A stretch of 64,000 nucleotides of DNA from assembly GCA_000701625.1 (NCBI GenBank), contig JNJK01000028.1, positions 1 through 64,000 on the forward strand, read 5' to 3'. Source of the stretch: Lachnospiraceae bacterium MC2017. Its GTDB lineage: Bacteria; Bacillota; Clostridia; Lachnospirales; Lachnospiraceae. The position numbers were made by a program, and so were the translations under genes. Shown here one piece after another: positions 1-7,049 of this stretch. Position 1 is the first letter of the stretch. Each line of letters begins with the position of its first letter. Under the pieces are notes generated by a model. It was not told the origin of the DNA. It was given only the letters and a program-made list of their open reading frames with translations, and ran no database searches.

Positions 1-301
1 GTTCAAATTACCCATGAGCTTCTGCTATAGAAATTAAGCATTGCTCATAACTAACTATACCTCTTTTATCCATCTACGAGAAGTCAAAAAAGAACTTCTT
101 ATAGGTTTGTTAAAGTTACCCTTTTTCATGAATACTACGCTTCTTGAACAGGTTTATACTATAATTATTCTCATTTTGAACAGTTCCATTTATGTAATCT
201 CTTAGATCAACGCCTAAGTGTACAGTTTTTCAAAGTACAATTACCTATTTGCTATGATTGTCCCCTAAAGTAAATGACATTGCGAGTGAACAGTAACAAA
301 C
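1..301. other. Gene-poor, probably decayed DNA
   Basis: I see no intact gene. On the minus strand an open stretch from about 226 down to the TAA at 116-118 reads like coding sequence (it contains LGVDLRDYINGTVQ), but an in-frame stop lies just upstream and there is no start or ribosome binding site. It may be the remnant of a gene. It lies directly downstream of another broken gene, so this corner of the window looks like decaying sequence. Confidence 0.3.
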
Positions 302-762
302 TTAGAAATCAACTTCCAGACCAACCTTTAGCCTCTGCTCCCTATCTATGGTATGCGGAACTATGTATACCCCATCGGCTATCTCAGTGATACTATCTAC
401 TCTTTCTATCCGGTCTTTGCATTTAGAGAGCATTCCCTCCGGAAGTCCTATATATTCCATCTCTCCATCTTCCAGCGCATAACAATTGTCCCTACAGCTC
501 TCCTGTACATACAGCCGGGCTGTTTTGTTTTTTTCTAAAAATAGCGGAAATCCATTCCCATGATCATAGTGAGCATGAGAAAGTACAACTATATCCACAT
601 CTTCTATTTTTTTCCCGAGTTTTTGCAATTGTCAAAAAACAGTTCAGAGCCACCCGAATCAAGCAGTATATTCCTTCCCTTATATTCAATATAAATGCAA
701 AGTCCCCATTCTCCTTCGACCTCGCCCGTGGATCTATTATCCACTATAACTGTCATGTGCAT
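302..762 (-). pseudogene. Frameshifted, truncated metallo-beta-lactamase-fold hydrolase
   Basis: The reading frame opens at ATG 762 (or ATG 756) behind a GGAGG at 776-780 and reads MTVIVDNRS, then a stretch ending LLDSGGSELFFDNCK, typical of the N terminus of MBL-fold hydrolases of the 7,8-dihydropterin-6-methyl-4-(beta-D-ribofuranosyl)aminobenzene-5'-phosphate synthase type. At the run of five T at 620-624 (A on the coding strand) the frame is lost. One extra A would restore ...NCKKLGKKIEDVDIVVLSHAHYDHGNG, with the metal-binding HxHxDH motif in the second frame. The second frame stops at 302-304 after about 150 residues in total, whereas the family is usually about 250 residues, so the C-terminal half is also missing. 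Both lesions point to a dead gene. A sequencing error could explain the frameshift but not the truncation. Confidence 0.8.
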
Positions 763-808
763 TTTTCTTTACATACCTCCGATACGTTATTCCAACTTTT
801 TATATGAT

Positions 809-998
809 GATGTAAGGGTCAAAAGTAAATTTTGCCCCTTACTGATGTCACGGATTGCTTCATTGCTACGCAATTCCCGCAATCCTAAAACACTCGCATT
901 CCGCGTAATAACGCTACTTGCTCGTGTTTTGCGGGTCCCAAGGTCTCAATCCTCTTTGTGCAAGCACAATCGGATTTTGACCTTTTGACCCTGACATC
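809..998. mobile_element. MITE-like element with terminal inverted repeats and 7-bp target duplication
   Basis: A 190-bp non-coding element. The left end GATGTAAGGGTCAAAAG (809-825) and the right end CTTTTGACCCTGACATC (982-998) are inverted repeats with one mismatch in 17. The same heptamer ATATGAT abuts both ends (802-808 and 999-1005), as expected for a target-site duplication. Just inside the left end, TTTTGCCCCTTACTGATGTCA (826-846 area) folds back on the left repeat, so the first 40 bp can form their own hairpin. There is no transposase; mobilisation would have to be in trans. Related full, partial and short palindromic copies occur at 4258-4295, 5955-5994, 41150-41165, 41704-41743 and 58773-58889. 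Any open frames inside are not genes. Confidence 0.75.
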
Positions 999-1127
999 AT
1001 ATGATACTACTATCATCTGTTTATGTCATAAGTTGGGGAAAAGGTCTTTTACCCCCTATCATTGAAATGAATAATAAATTGGAGTACCATGAAAAATATA
1101 AAAATTTAGCAGAAACGGAGTTAAACC

Positions 1128-1649
1128 ATGGAAAATCTCTTGTATCTCAACGCAGTAATGCCCTATATTTATCTGATACTTTTTTATACTTCAAGCAAAT
1201 TTCAGGATAGTTGGGTACTGCTTTACAGCATTTGTTTTATAGGAATGATAATTGAGATAATTTTCACCTTAATAATCTCGATATTATCACCTGATAAAAG
1301 TAAACTTGCGAAAGTGAATCTGATAGTAAAACTGATACAAATCCCATATTATGTACTATTTTTTGTAGTAGCAACGGGAATATTTACTATCTTAATGGCT
1401 CTGGCAGGCGCCGGAATTTTTGTTTTACCAATACTAATAGCAATAGATGCCGCAGTATTTGCTACAACAGTTATCCCAGCAGAAATATGTACGATCAAAC
1501 TAAAAATAGATAAAAAAATATCTGTAGTAAAAATGTTATTATACCTGGTTGTTAATTCATGGTATCTTATCGACATTATCACAGCTTTCGCAATAAGAAA
1601 CGACTATAAAAAACATTTCATCGCTCCACAGCCGGCAAATCAGCTTTGA
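1128..1649 (+). CDS. Small multi-pass membrane protein, function unknown
   Basis: A 173-residue hydrophobic protein with about four to five predicted membrane segments (roughly residues 8-22, 28-52, 66-110 as one or two helices, 112-130, 140-158) and a short polar C-terminal tail. I do not recognise the family with confidence. The start is the ATG at 1128 with GGAG at about 1116. A second small membrane protein begins 29 bp downstream on the same strand, so the two are probably co-transcribed. Nothing nearby suggests a substrate. The upstream MITE at 809-998 sits in its 5' region and could influence its expression. Confidence 0.6.
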   Translation: MENLLYLNAVMPYIYLILFYTSSKFQDSWVLLYSICFIGMIIEIIFTLIISILSPDKSKLAKVNLIVKLIQIPYYVLFFVVATGIFTILMALAGAGIFVLPILIAIDAAVFATTVIPAEICTIKLKIDKKISVVKMLLYLVVNSWYLIDIITAFAIRNDYKKHFIAPQPANQL

Positions 1650-1678
1650 GAAATGAATAAATTCGAGGATAGATAAAA

Positions 1679-2020
1679 ATGAAAGGCAACATACAGGAAT
1701 TTATAGTAACCAATCGTATTTTGAGCATTATGCAGTCTATTCTTTTAATCTTGGGATTCCTTGGGGTTCTTCGATTTTTATACGGTTGTGCAGGAAGCCA
1801 CGATAATCCGGTGATCGGCTGGTACATTTTGTTTGGCGGATCGTTTCTTCTCATCTTTCTTGCAGTTATCGCTATCCTATTAGTCCCTGTAAGTATCGCA
1901 AACCTTATTATAAGCATAACCATCATACGACTTTCCGGAAAAAATGCACTGGCTATTGTAACTTTGGTTTTCTCAGGAACACTATTGTCGCTGCCGGTCT
2001 TAATATGTATTCTCCTATAG
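1679..2020 (+). CDS. Small three-helix membrane protein, function unknown
   Basis: A 113-residue protein with about three membrane segments: residues 16-36, 49-83 (one long or two short) and 92-113. The C terminus is almost entirely hydrophobic (ends LPVLICILL). GAGG at 1663-1666 precedes the ATG at 1679 by a somewhat long spacer. It follows the 173-residue membrane protein on the same strand with a 29-bp gap, so the pair probably forms a small operon. I do not recognise a domain. It converges on the glycerate kinase gene, whose stop lies at 2097. Confidence 0.55.
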   Translation: MKGNIQEFIVTNRILSIMQSILLILGFLGVLRFLYGCAGSHDNPVIGWYILFGGSFLLIFLAVIAILLVPVSIANLIISITIIRLSGKNALAIVTLVFSGTLLSLPVLICILL

Positions 2021-2096
2021 TTTCTCTTGAAAGACTTACGATTCCCAGTGTTTTTACCATAGTAATCTCTTTCGATTTTTTCAGATTTTTACTTCG

Positions 2097-3350
2097 TCAG
2101 AGATCTATGGGCAAGTTTTTACCGATAAGAATAACCGCTACATCATTAACATTTGTTCCCGTAGGTCCTGTGATTATAAGACCGTTTGCACTTTTTAGCG
2201 CAGTATACGAATCATTATCACCAAGCAATCTGATGGGATCCAGTCCGCACCCTCTGATCGCATCAGCTGTGTCTCCATCCGCATACCCTCCGGCAGCATC
2301 GGTAGGTCCATCCGTACCGTCACTACCTATAGAGAAAACTGCTGCATTTCGGATTCCATCTATCTGCAGCGCCGCAGATAGCGCGATTTCCTGATTTCTT
2401 CCACCCTTTCCGCTGCCCTTCAGTGTTACGACAGTTTCGCCTCCTGCGATAAAAGCGCGCTTCTTCCCATCGTATGCGTGACTCTTCGCAATGCTTCCGA
2501 GAAAGCTCCCTGCATCACGCGCTTCACAGGCCATCTGATCAGTTAGAAAAGTAGTCTCGTACCCAAGCTTTTCGCAGCATTTTTTTGCTGCCCTGCAAAG
2601 TTCTGTAACTGATCCGGTTATTCTGGTACATATATTATCCAGCGATTTTGGCGTCTCTATCATTAAGCATTTTCTTACCTGTTCAGATATCTTTAGTCCA
2701 TATTTTTCCACGATTTCTATTGCCCGTTCACATGTAGATGCATCAGGATATGCCGGACCGCTGGCTATCATATCTAAAGGGTCACCCAATATATCACTTA
2801 GAACTATGCTGTACACCCTGGCAGGAGCACATAGTTTTGCAAATCTTCCGCCCTTCACTTTACTAAGTCTCTTACGTACAGTATTTATCTCTACAATATC
2901 TGCACCGGATGACAGCATCTGCTTTGTGATATCCTGCAAATCTTCACCGGAGATGAGCGGAGCTTCAAAAAGCGCAGAACCGCCTCCTGACAGGAGAAAT
3001 AGTACTGTATCATCTGCCTCGAGATTTTTAACGATTTCCATTGCTCTCTCTGTTGCACGAAAGCTATTTTCATCCGGAACAGGGTGACCTGCTTCTACGC
3101 ATTCTACGCCCGGGATATTACCCTTTACATGACCGTACTTTGTGATCACGATGCCACAGTCAACAGTTCCAAGCATATTTACTGCAACAGACGCCATCTT
3201 CCACGCAGCCTTTCCTGCTGCCACCAGCACGAGTTTTCCTCTTCCCGGCTTAAACTCTTCAAGAGCTCTGACTACCGCTTCATCCGGGAGCACTGACTCA
3301 ACCGATTCTTTTATGATCTGCTCTGCATCTTTCCGTAATTCTATGTTCAT
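2097..3350 (-). CDS. Glycerate 2-kinase (MOFRL family)
   Basis: Phosphorylates D-glycerate to 2-phosphoglycerate in the cytoplasm, feeding glycerate into glycolysis. The 417-residue protein has the typical two-part layout: an N-terminal DUF4147/GckA-like domain (residues 1 to about 300, with VLVAAGKAAWKMA, EAGHPVPDENS and FLLSGGGSALFEAP) and a C-terminal MOFRL domain (GGETVVTLKGSGKGGRNQE, SIGSDGTDGPTDAAGGYAD, TGTNVNDV). Length matches the family. The start at 3350 follows a GGGGAAA. It lies 67 bp downstream of the endonuclease IV gene on the same strand and may be co-transcribed with it, although the functions are unrelated. The gckA/ttuD name is used for this family but I leave the symbol open. 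Confidence 0.9.
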   Translation of the reverse strand: MNIELRKDAEQIIKESVESVLPDEAVVRALEEFKPGRGKLVLVAAGKAAWKMASVAVNMLGTVDCGIVITKYGHVKGNIPGVECVEAGHPVPDENSFRATERAMEIVKNLEADDTVLFLLSGGGSALFEAPLISGEDLQDITKQMLSSGADIVEINTVRKRLSKVKGGRFAKLCAPARVYSIVLSDILGDPLDMIASGPAYPDASTCERAIEIVEKYGLKISEQVRKCLMIETPKSLDNICTRITGSVTELCRAAKKCCEKLGYETTFLTDQMACEARDAGSFLGSIAKSHAYDGKKRAFIAGGETVVTLKGSGKGGRNQEIALSAALQIDGIRNAAVFSIGSDGTDGPTDAAGGYADGDTADAIRGCGLDPIRLLGDNDSYTALKSANGLIITGPTGTNVNDVAVILIGKNLPIDL

Positions 3351-3417
3351 TTATTTCCCCATGCACATTCATACCTTAGTCCATCATAGCCTTTTACAGC
3401 AAAAAACTTGTGAAGTG

Positions 3418-4245
3418 TCAAAACCATCCCTTTACTATGGCAATCTCACTTTTATATCCCTCATCATCATTTGGTGTCTCCAGAATAAACGGTAGACCGC
3501 TCAAAACCGGATGCATAGCGATCCTTTTCATCGCGTCCATACCTATCATGCCCTGTCCCAACTTTTCATGACGGTCTTTATGAGAACCACACTCGTTTTT
3601 GCTGTCATTGAAGTGCACGGCTTTTAATCTGTCTAATCCTATAACTTCATCAAACCGATTCAATACTCCGTCCAGATCATTTACAATGTCATATCCGGCA
3701 TCCCAAACGTGACACGTATCAAAACAAACACCGATTTTTTCACTGAACTCTACCCTATCGATTATTTCCCGGAGTTCTTCAAAATTACTTCCCATCTCAG
3801 AGCCTTTTCCTGCCATTGTTTCGAGAAGCACTGTTGTATGCATTTCAGGACGGAGCCCTTTATTTATTCCCTCTGCTATCTGCTCAATGCCTTTCTCCAC
3901 TCCCTGACCGGTATGTGCTCCGGGGTGAAAATTGTAGTATTGATCCGGAACCATTTCCATTCGCTTTAGATCGTTTTGAAACATGTCTACGCCATTTGCT
4001 CTTGTAGAAAGATTCGCTGAACAAAGATTCATCGTATAGCTGCCGTGAGCAACCAGCTTTCCAAACTTCTCTTTTTTTAGTAAATCCCGAAGTGCCTCTG
4101 CATCTTCTGCGACTATATCTTTAGCCTTTCCTCCTCTGGGATTTCTGGTAAACCACGAAAAAGTATTACCGCCAAAATCTTTCATCTGCTTTCCCATAGC
4201 TTCATATCCATTAACTACCGACAAGTGACAACCTATAAAAACCAT
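3418..4245 (-). CDS. nfo: Endonuclease IV, AP endonuclease
   Basis: Cleaves DNA 5' to abasic sites in base excision repair. The 275-residue TIM-barrel protein carries the metal-site motifs of the family: YNFHPGAHTGQG, LLETMAGKGSEMG, CFDTCHVWDAGYD, HFNDSKNECGSHKDRH and ILETPND, with His, Glu and Asp residues for a three-zinc centre. Length (275) is normal. The start at 4245 has only a weak upstream purine stretch. The MITE-like half palindrome at 4258-4295 lies in its 5' region. A possible functional partner, the hypoxanthine-DNA glycosylase at 6546-7046, is nearby but not in the same operon; it produces the abasic sites this enzyme cuts. Confidence 0.95.
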   Translation of the reverse strand: MVFIGCHLSVVNGYEAMGKQMKDFGGNTFSWFTRNPRGGKAKDIVAEDAEALRDLLKKEKFGKLVAHGSYTMNLCSANLSTRANGVDMFQNDLKRMEMVPDQYYNFHPGAHTGQGVEKGIEQIAEGINKGLRPEMHTTVLLETMAGKGSEMGSNFEELREIIDRVEFSEKIGVCFDTCHVWDAGYDIVNDLDGVLNRFDEVIGLDRLKAVHFNDSKNECGSHKDRHEKLGQGMIGMDAMKRIAMHPVLSGLPFILETPNDDEGYKSEIAIVKGWF

Positions 4246-4257
4246 TCTTTACACTCT

Positions 4258-4295
4258 TTTCCAAAAAGTACTTTTGACCTTTACATCATTATATA
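4258..4295. repeat. Partial copy of the GATGT..GGTCAAAAG palindromic repeat
   Basis: On the minus strand the sequence reads ATGATGTAAAGGTCAAAAG followed by TACTTTTTGG, matching the left end of the 809-998 element with one or two changes; AAAAGTACTTTT at its centre is itself a palindrome. The second arm is degenerate. It sits immediately upstream of nfo, so it would be part of the nfo leader. Confidence 0.55.
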
Positions 4296-4346
4296 TCTTA
4301 TTCACAAAACTTATAGACTATTCCTAAGGATCTGGAGGTGATCAAC

Positions 4347-4502
4347 ATGTGTAAGGCGGTTGAAGAATGGCGTCAGGAAGAACGCGCTGAGGGGCGCGCT
4401 GAGGAATTACTTTCATTGGTCAATGATGGAATTTTGACAGCATCTGTTGCTGCTGCACGTTGCGGCAAAACCGAAACCGAGTTTGCAGATATAGAAACTT
4501 AG
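4347..4502 (+). CDS. Orphan C-terminal tail of an Rpn-type (PD-(D/E)XK) nuclease/transposase
   Basis: A 51-residue frame, MCKAVEEWRQEERAEGRA..., ending in LTASVAAARCGKTETEFAD. This matches the C-terminal helical tail of the Rpn family of recombination-promoting nucleases (the MCKA.EEW..E.R.EGR region followed by a short helix-turn-helix-like tail). The nuclease domain is absent: nothing upstream codes for it. It nevertheless has its own good ribosome binding site (GGAGGTG, 4334-4340) before the ATG. It may be a decay remnant, or a stand-alone small protein; in enterobacterial rpn genes an internally initiated C-terminal product is known to restrain the full-length nuclease. Family assignment is by pattern recognition only. 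Confidence 0.5.
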   Translation: MCKAVEEWRQEERAEGRAEELLSLVNDGILTASVAAARCGKTETEFADIET

Positions 4503-4542
4503 CAACCCACTACAATTTCAGGAGTAAAAACAATCATTCCAG

Positions 4543-5172
4543 TTATTCAAAAATCTGTCCCGGAAGTTTCTTTTTCTCTTTTGGTGGAAAGTTCCTATCA
4601 AATGCCTCGACATCACTATCGTCCACATAGTAGCCTCTAGGCGTCTGATATACTCCGGTGATGCCGTCAAGGTAACCCTTCTTTAATTCTTTACAAAGAA
4701 AAAATGAAGCGTCCGCATCTTCCGGAAGATCATGATATCTGATGCCGAATTTACCGGCATAGTCAAACCCGCTCTTTCCATAAAAGTCGATATTTCCTTC
4801 AAAAAGAACAGCGCCGAATCCCATTTCAGAAGCCTTTTCCAATGAATAATCCAGTATGGCTTTGCCGTAACCCTTGCGTTTAAGCTCGGGTGTGATCCCT
4901 ATCGGTCCCATTGTGAGGACAGGGATTTCTCTACCATCATCAGACTCAATAATGGTCTTCATGAATATATTCTGACCTATAAATTTACCGTCTTTCTCCA
5001 TGACAAAATCGAGTTCTTTTATAAAAGCCGGATCATTTCTAAGTGTATGGAGTACATAATGCTCACTGCATCCCGGACGGTAAACATTCCAAAATGATTC
5101 TCTGACGAGATTTTCAACTGCTCGGTAGTCTTTTTCCTCTTCTAACCGAATTGTATAATCCTGTGCTCCCAT
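4543..5172 (-). CDS. GNAT-family N-acetyltransferase
   Basis: Predicted to transfer an acetyl group from acetyl-CoA to an unknown amine. About 209 residues from MGAQDYTIRLEEEKDYRAV. The fold signature is clear: the N-terminal strand and helix (YTIRLEEEKDYRAVENLV), then VLTMGPIGITPELKRKGYG with the acetyl-CoA binding Q/RxxGxG/A-like turn (KRKGYGKAI), then ALFEGNIDFYGKSGFDYAG. I chose ATG 5172 because AAGGGG lies just upstream; a longer frame to 5256 would run into the TetR gene. The gene starts 31 bp after the TetR-family gene ends and is almost certainly its operon partner, so it is the likely regulated target. Confidence 0.85.
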   Translation of the reverse strand: MGAQDYTIRLEEEKDYRAVENLVRESFWNVYRPGCSEHYVLHTLRNDPAFIKELDFVMEKDGKFIGQNIFMKTIIESDDGREIPVLTMGPIGITPELKRKGYGKAILDYSLEKASEMGFGAVLFEGNIDFYGKSGFDYAGKFGIRYHDLPEDADASFFLCKELKKGYLDGITGVYQTPRGYYVDDSDVEAFDRNFPPKEKKKLPGQIFE

Positions 5173-5203
5173 ATTTTTACCCCTTAATTCATGAAACTTT
5201 TGT

Positions 5204-5830
5204 CTACTTTCTACTCCACCGTTTTTCAAATTCGTTTGTGATAGTTCTGAGATCATCTTTTATTCTTTCCCTCTCTTCATTTGCATCAAAGAGCTGGATA
5301 GATAACTGCAGTGGCGCAAACAGCTGTATTGCGAGATTCCTCGCGCCGAATTCCTTCGCTTCTTTACTTAATTGTCCGTTTTTGATCATCTCCCGGAACA
5401 GATCTTCCGTATATTTCACGGGTCCGGATGCAAGAACATCCTGATAGAGTTTGTTCATTTCTTCATTTTTGAACTGTTCCAATGTGATCATTTTTCGAAA
5501 AGCTGATGCAAATTCGTCTTCTGTCCAGTAAATATACTGGTTATTTACAAATTCACATAGGTCTGAAAGCGAAGTCTGCTCATAGCTTTCAACGTCTTCT
5601 TCGTATTCTTTAACCGGAACACTGTTGTCACTCGCCTGCTTTTCATCCTGCTCAAACATCTTTTTTATAATGCTGTCAAATATCTCCTGCTTGCTTTTGT
5701 AATGGCGGTAAAGCGCTCCCTTTGTGATTCCCAGTTCGCTCGCGATCATACTTGTGGAAACCGCCTTAAAGCCACGCTCCGCAAACAGCTTTAACGCAAT
5801 CAGCATTATTTCTTCTTTATTTGTTTTCAT
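5204..5830 (-). CDS. TetR/AcrR-family transcriptional regulator
   Basis: A 208-residue repressor-type protein. Residues 8-53 form the TetR DNA-binding domain (IALKLFAERGFKAVSTSMIA, ELGITKGALYRHYKSKQEIF); the rest is a ligand-binding helical domain with no recognisable specificity. A 43-bp near-perfect palindrome lies 35 bp upstream of the start and is very probably its own operator, implying autoregulation. The GNAT acetyltransferase follows in the same operon, so the pair could form a ligand-inducible modification or resistance unit. The inducer cannot be read from sequence. Confidence 0.9.
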   Translation of the reverse strand: MKTNKEEIMLIALKLFAERGFKAVSTSMIASELGITKGALYRHYKSKQEIFDSIIKKMFEQDEKQASDNSVPVKEYEEDVESYEQTSLSDLCEFVNNQYIYWTEDEFASAFRKMITLEQFKNEEMNKLYQDVLASGPVKYTEDLFREMIKNGQLSKEAKEFGARNLAIQLFAPLQLSIQLFDANEERERIKDDLRTITNEFEKRWSRK

Positions 5831-5864
5831 CCAATGCCTTTCTTGAATTATAAAACTTCTTCAA

Positions 5865-5907
5865 AAATAAACGACCGTTTACTATATTGTAAACGATCGT
5901 TTATTTT
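5865..5907 (-). promoter_or_regulatory. TetR-type palindromic operator/promoter
   Basis: Two half-sites, AAACGACCGTTTA-like on the left and TAAACGATCGTTTA on the right, form a near-perfect inverted repeat centred on about 5886 with the AT-rich centre ACTATATTGT. Each half is itself a small palindrome (AAACGATCGTTT and AAACGGTCGTTT). The site lies just upstream of the TetR-family gene. The AT-rich centre probably overlaps the promoter, so bound repressor would block transcription. Confidence 0.7.
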
Positions 5908-5954
5908 AGTCAAGTATTTTTTTCTGCGTCATAAAATCTGACAGTTGCATATTT

Positions 5955-5994
5955 ATGATGTTGGGATCAAAAGTCCTTTTGCCCCTGTCATCAT
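5955..5994. repeat. Short palindromic copy of the MITE-like repeat
   Basis: ATGATGTTGGGATCAAAAG pairs with CTTTTGCCCCTGTCATCAT around a TC centre, giving a 40-bp imperfect palindrome related to the ends of the 809-998 element. It overlaps the stop codon (5991-5993) of the small zinc-ribbon gene, so the element now supplies the end of that gene and could act as its hairpin terminator. Confidence 0.65.
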
Positions 5995-6257
5995 ATCCAG
6001 CTATAATCGCCACCTGTGACAGCAAGACTCAGAAGCTGATCGTATTTCTCAACGTCCTCGCCCTCGATCATTCTGATGAGTTTTGCATTTTCCACAATCT
6101 TTGGCATCTCATCATCCGGTCCGATCTCCATATCCGGTTCTTCGCCGCAATACGGACATACCAGCTGCGGGCCTATTCGCACATCAAGAAAACGACTGCC
6201 ACAAGAACTACATTCATAATATCCGCATCTTTCTGTATCATCTGGTACATAGTACAT
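5991..6257 (-). CDS. Small zinc-ribbon protein
   Basis: An 88-residue acidic protein beginning MYYVPDDTERCGYYECSSCG. Two CxxC pairs (CSSC and CPYC, residues about 15-18 and 31-34) form a zinc ribbon. The remainder is polar and predicted helical, with GPDDEMPKIVENAKLI. I chose ATG 6257, preceded by ACGAGG, over the upstream TTG-type start at 6326 because the extra N-terminal residues look non-native. Function is unknown; small zinc ribbons of this kind often bind nucleic acid or protein partners. Its stop codon lies inside a repeat copy. Confidence 0.65.
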   Translation of the reverse strand: MYYVPDDTERCGYYECSSCGSRFLDVRIGPQLVCPYCGEEPDMEIGPDDEMPKIVENAKLIRMIEGEDVEKYDQLLSLAVTGGDYSWI

Positions 6258-6394
6258 TATTTTTACCTCGTCTTTGTTTTTATCAAAAAATACGCTAGCT
6301 TTCGTAGTACAGCAGCATTGTAGCATATTTACCGTAAATCAGAATAGTCACCTATAACATTGACCCTTGAATACTGGTTCGGTATACTAACAGA

Positions 6395-6487
6395 ATGTTC
6401 AGAGTAAGAATAAAAATAATCTTTTCACTTATATATTTAATCGGACTGGCACTGCTTTTGCCGTATTACTATGGCAGATTCATGTAA
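6395..6487 (+). CDS. Possible 30-residue membrane peptide
   Basis: ATG 6395 opens a short frame for a peptide with a basic start (MFRVRIK) and one hydrophobic helix (IIFSLIYLIGLALLLPYYYG). The composition is what a small single-pass membrane protein would show, but there is no clear ribosome binding site, so this is speculative. A different frame of the same DNA leads into the duplicated junction at 6518-6549, so the stretch may instead be debris from a deleted gene. Confidence 0.25.
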   Translation: MFRVRIKIIFSLIYLIGLALLLPYYYGRFM

Positions 6488-6517
6488 ATCACGCTCAGCT
6501 TGAAGGCTATCTTCAGG

Positions 6518-6549
6518 CAAATATTCCAAGAAAGCGACGCAACTAATGA
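6518..6549 (+). repeat. First copy of a 32-bp direct repeat flanking the DNA glycosylase gene
   Basis: These 32 bp match 7018-7049 at 28 positions. Both copies encode the end of a reading frame, NIPRKR(R/C)N followed by TAATG, where the ATG starts the next gene. The copies lie exactly 500 bp apart and bracket the glycosylase gene. In this first copy the upstream frame (WQIHVNHAQLEGYLQ before the motif) has no visible start, so it looks like the tail of a lost gene, perhaps an upstream paralogue of the glycosylase. Confidence 0.65.
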
Positions 6550-7046
6550 TAATTCATCCAATTCCACCCGTATATGATAAAAACTCAGAAGTACTGATCC
6601 TCGGTAGCTTCCCTTCCGTCAAATCCAGAGAAGCTGCATTCTTTTACGGTCATCCGCAAAATAGATTCTGGAAAGTTCTATCCACAATCTATGATGAAGA
6701 AACACCTGAAACCACAGAGGAAAAACGCGAATTTTTACTCCGAAATCACGTTGCCGTATGGGATGTAATCGGTTCCTGCGATATCGTTGGCTCTTCCGAC
6801 TCCAGCATCAAAAATGTCACCGTAAACGATCTCAATCTGATCTTAAAATCCGCTGACATAAAGGAAATCTATGTCAACGGAAAAACTGCGTTTAAGTATT
6901 ATCATAAATATACCGAGGCTCTGACCAGACGACAGGCTATCTGTCTCCCCTCAACCAGTCCTGCAAATGCAGCCTGGAATATCGATCGATTGGTTGATGC
7001 TTGGAAGGTCATTCGAACAAATATTCCTCGAAAGCGGTGCAACTAA
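6546..7046 (+). CDS. Hypoxanthine (deoxyinosine)-DNA glycosylase, UDG superfamily
   Basis: Excises hypoxanthine from deaminated DNA (UDG family 6 type). The 166-residue protein has the superfamily active-site loop in the form VLILGSFPSVKSREA with AFFYGHPQNRFWKVL, and the second conserved loop LPSTSPANAAW. Length is normal for the family (about 160-170). Its ATG overlaps a TAA in the preceding duplicated junction (TAATG), and its own TAA overlaps the ATG of the TauE-family gene (TAATG at 7044-7048), so translation of the pair is coupled. Its abasic-site products would be processed by an enzyme such as the endonuclease IV at 3418-4245. Confidence 0.85.
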   Translation: MIIHPIPPVYDKNSEVLILGSFPSVKSREAAFFYGHPQNRFWKVLSTIYDEETPETTEEKREFLLRNHVAVWDVIGSCDIVGSSDSSIKNVTVNDLNLILKSADIKEIYVNGKTAFKYYHKYTEALTRRQAICLPSTSPANAAWNIDRLVDAWKVIRTNIPRKRCN

Positions 7047-7049
7047 TGA
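7018..7049 (+). repeat. Second copy of the 32-bp direct repeat flanking the DNA glycosylase gene
   Basis: It encodes the last residues of the glycosylase (NIPRKRCN), its TAA and the overlapping ATG of the TauE-family gene, and matches 6518-6549 with four mismatches in 32. Confidence 0.65.

Noticed and set aside
695-988. Plus-strand 97-residue frame
   Set aside because: It spans the opposite strand of the broken MBL gene and most of the MITE, with no coding signal of its own.
3405-3425. AAGTGTCAAAACC at the end of nfo as a repeat copy
   Set aside because: Similarity is limited to TGTCAAAA and lies partly within coding sequence.
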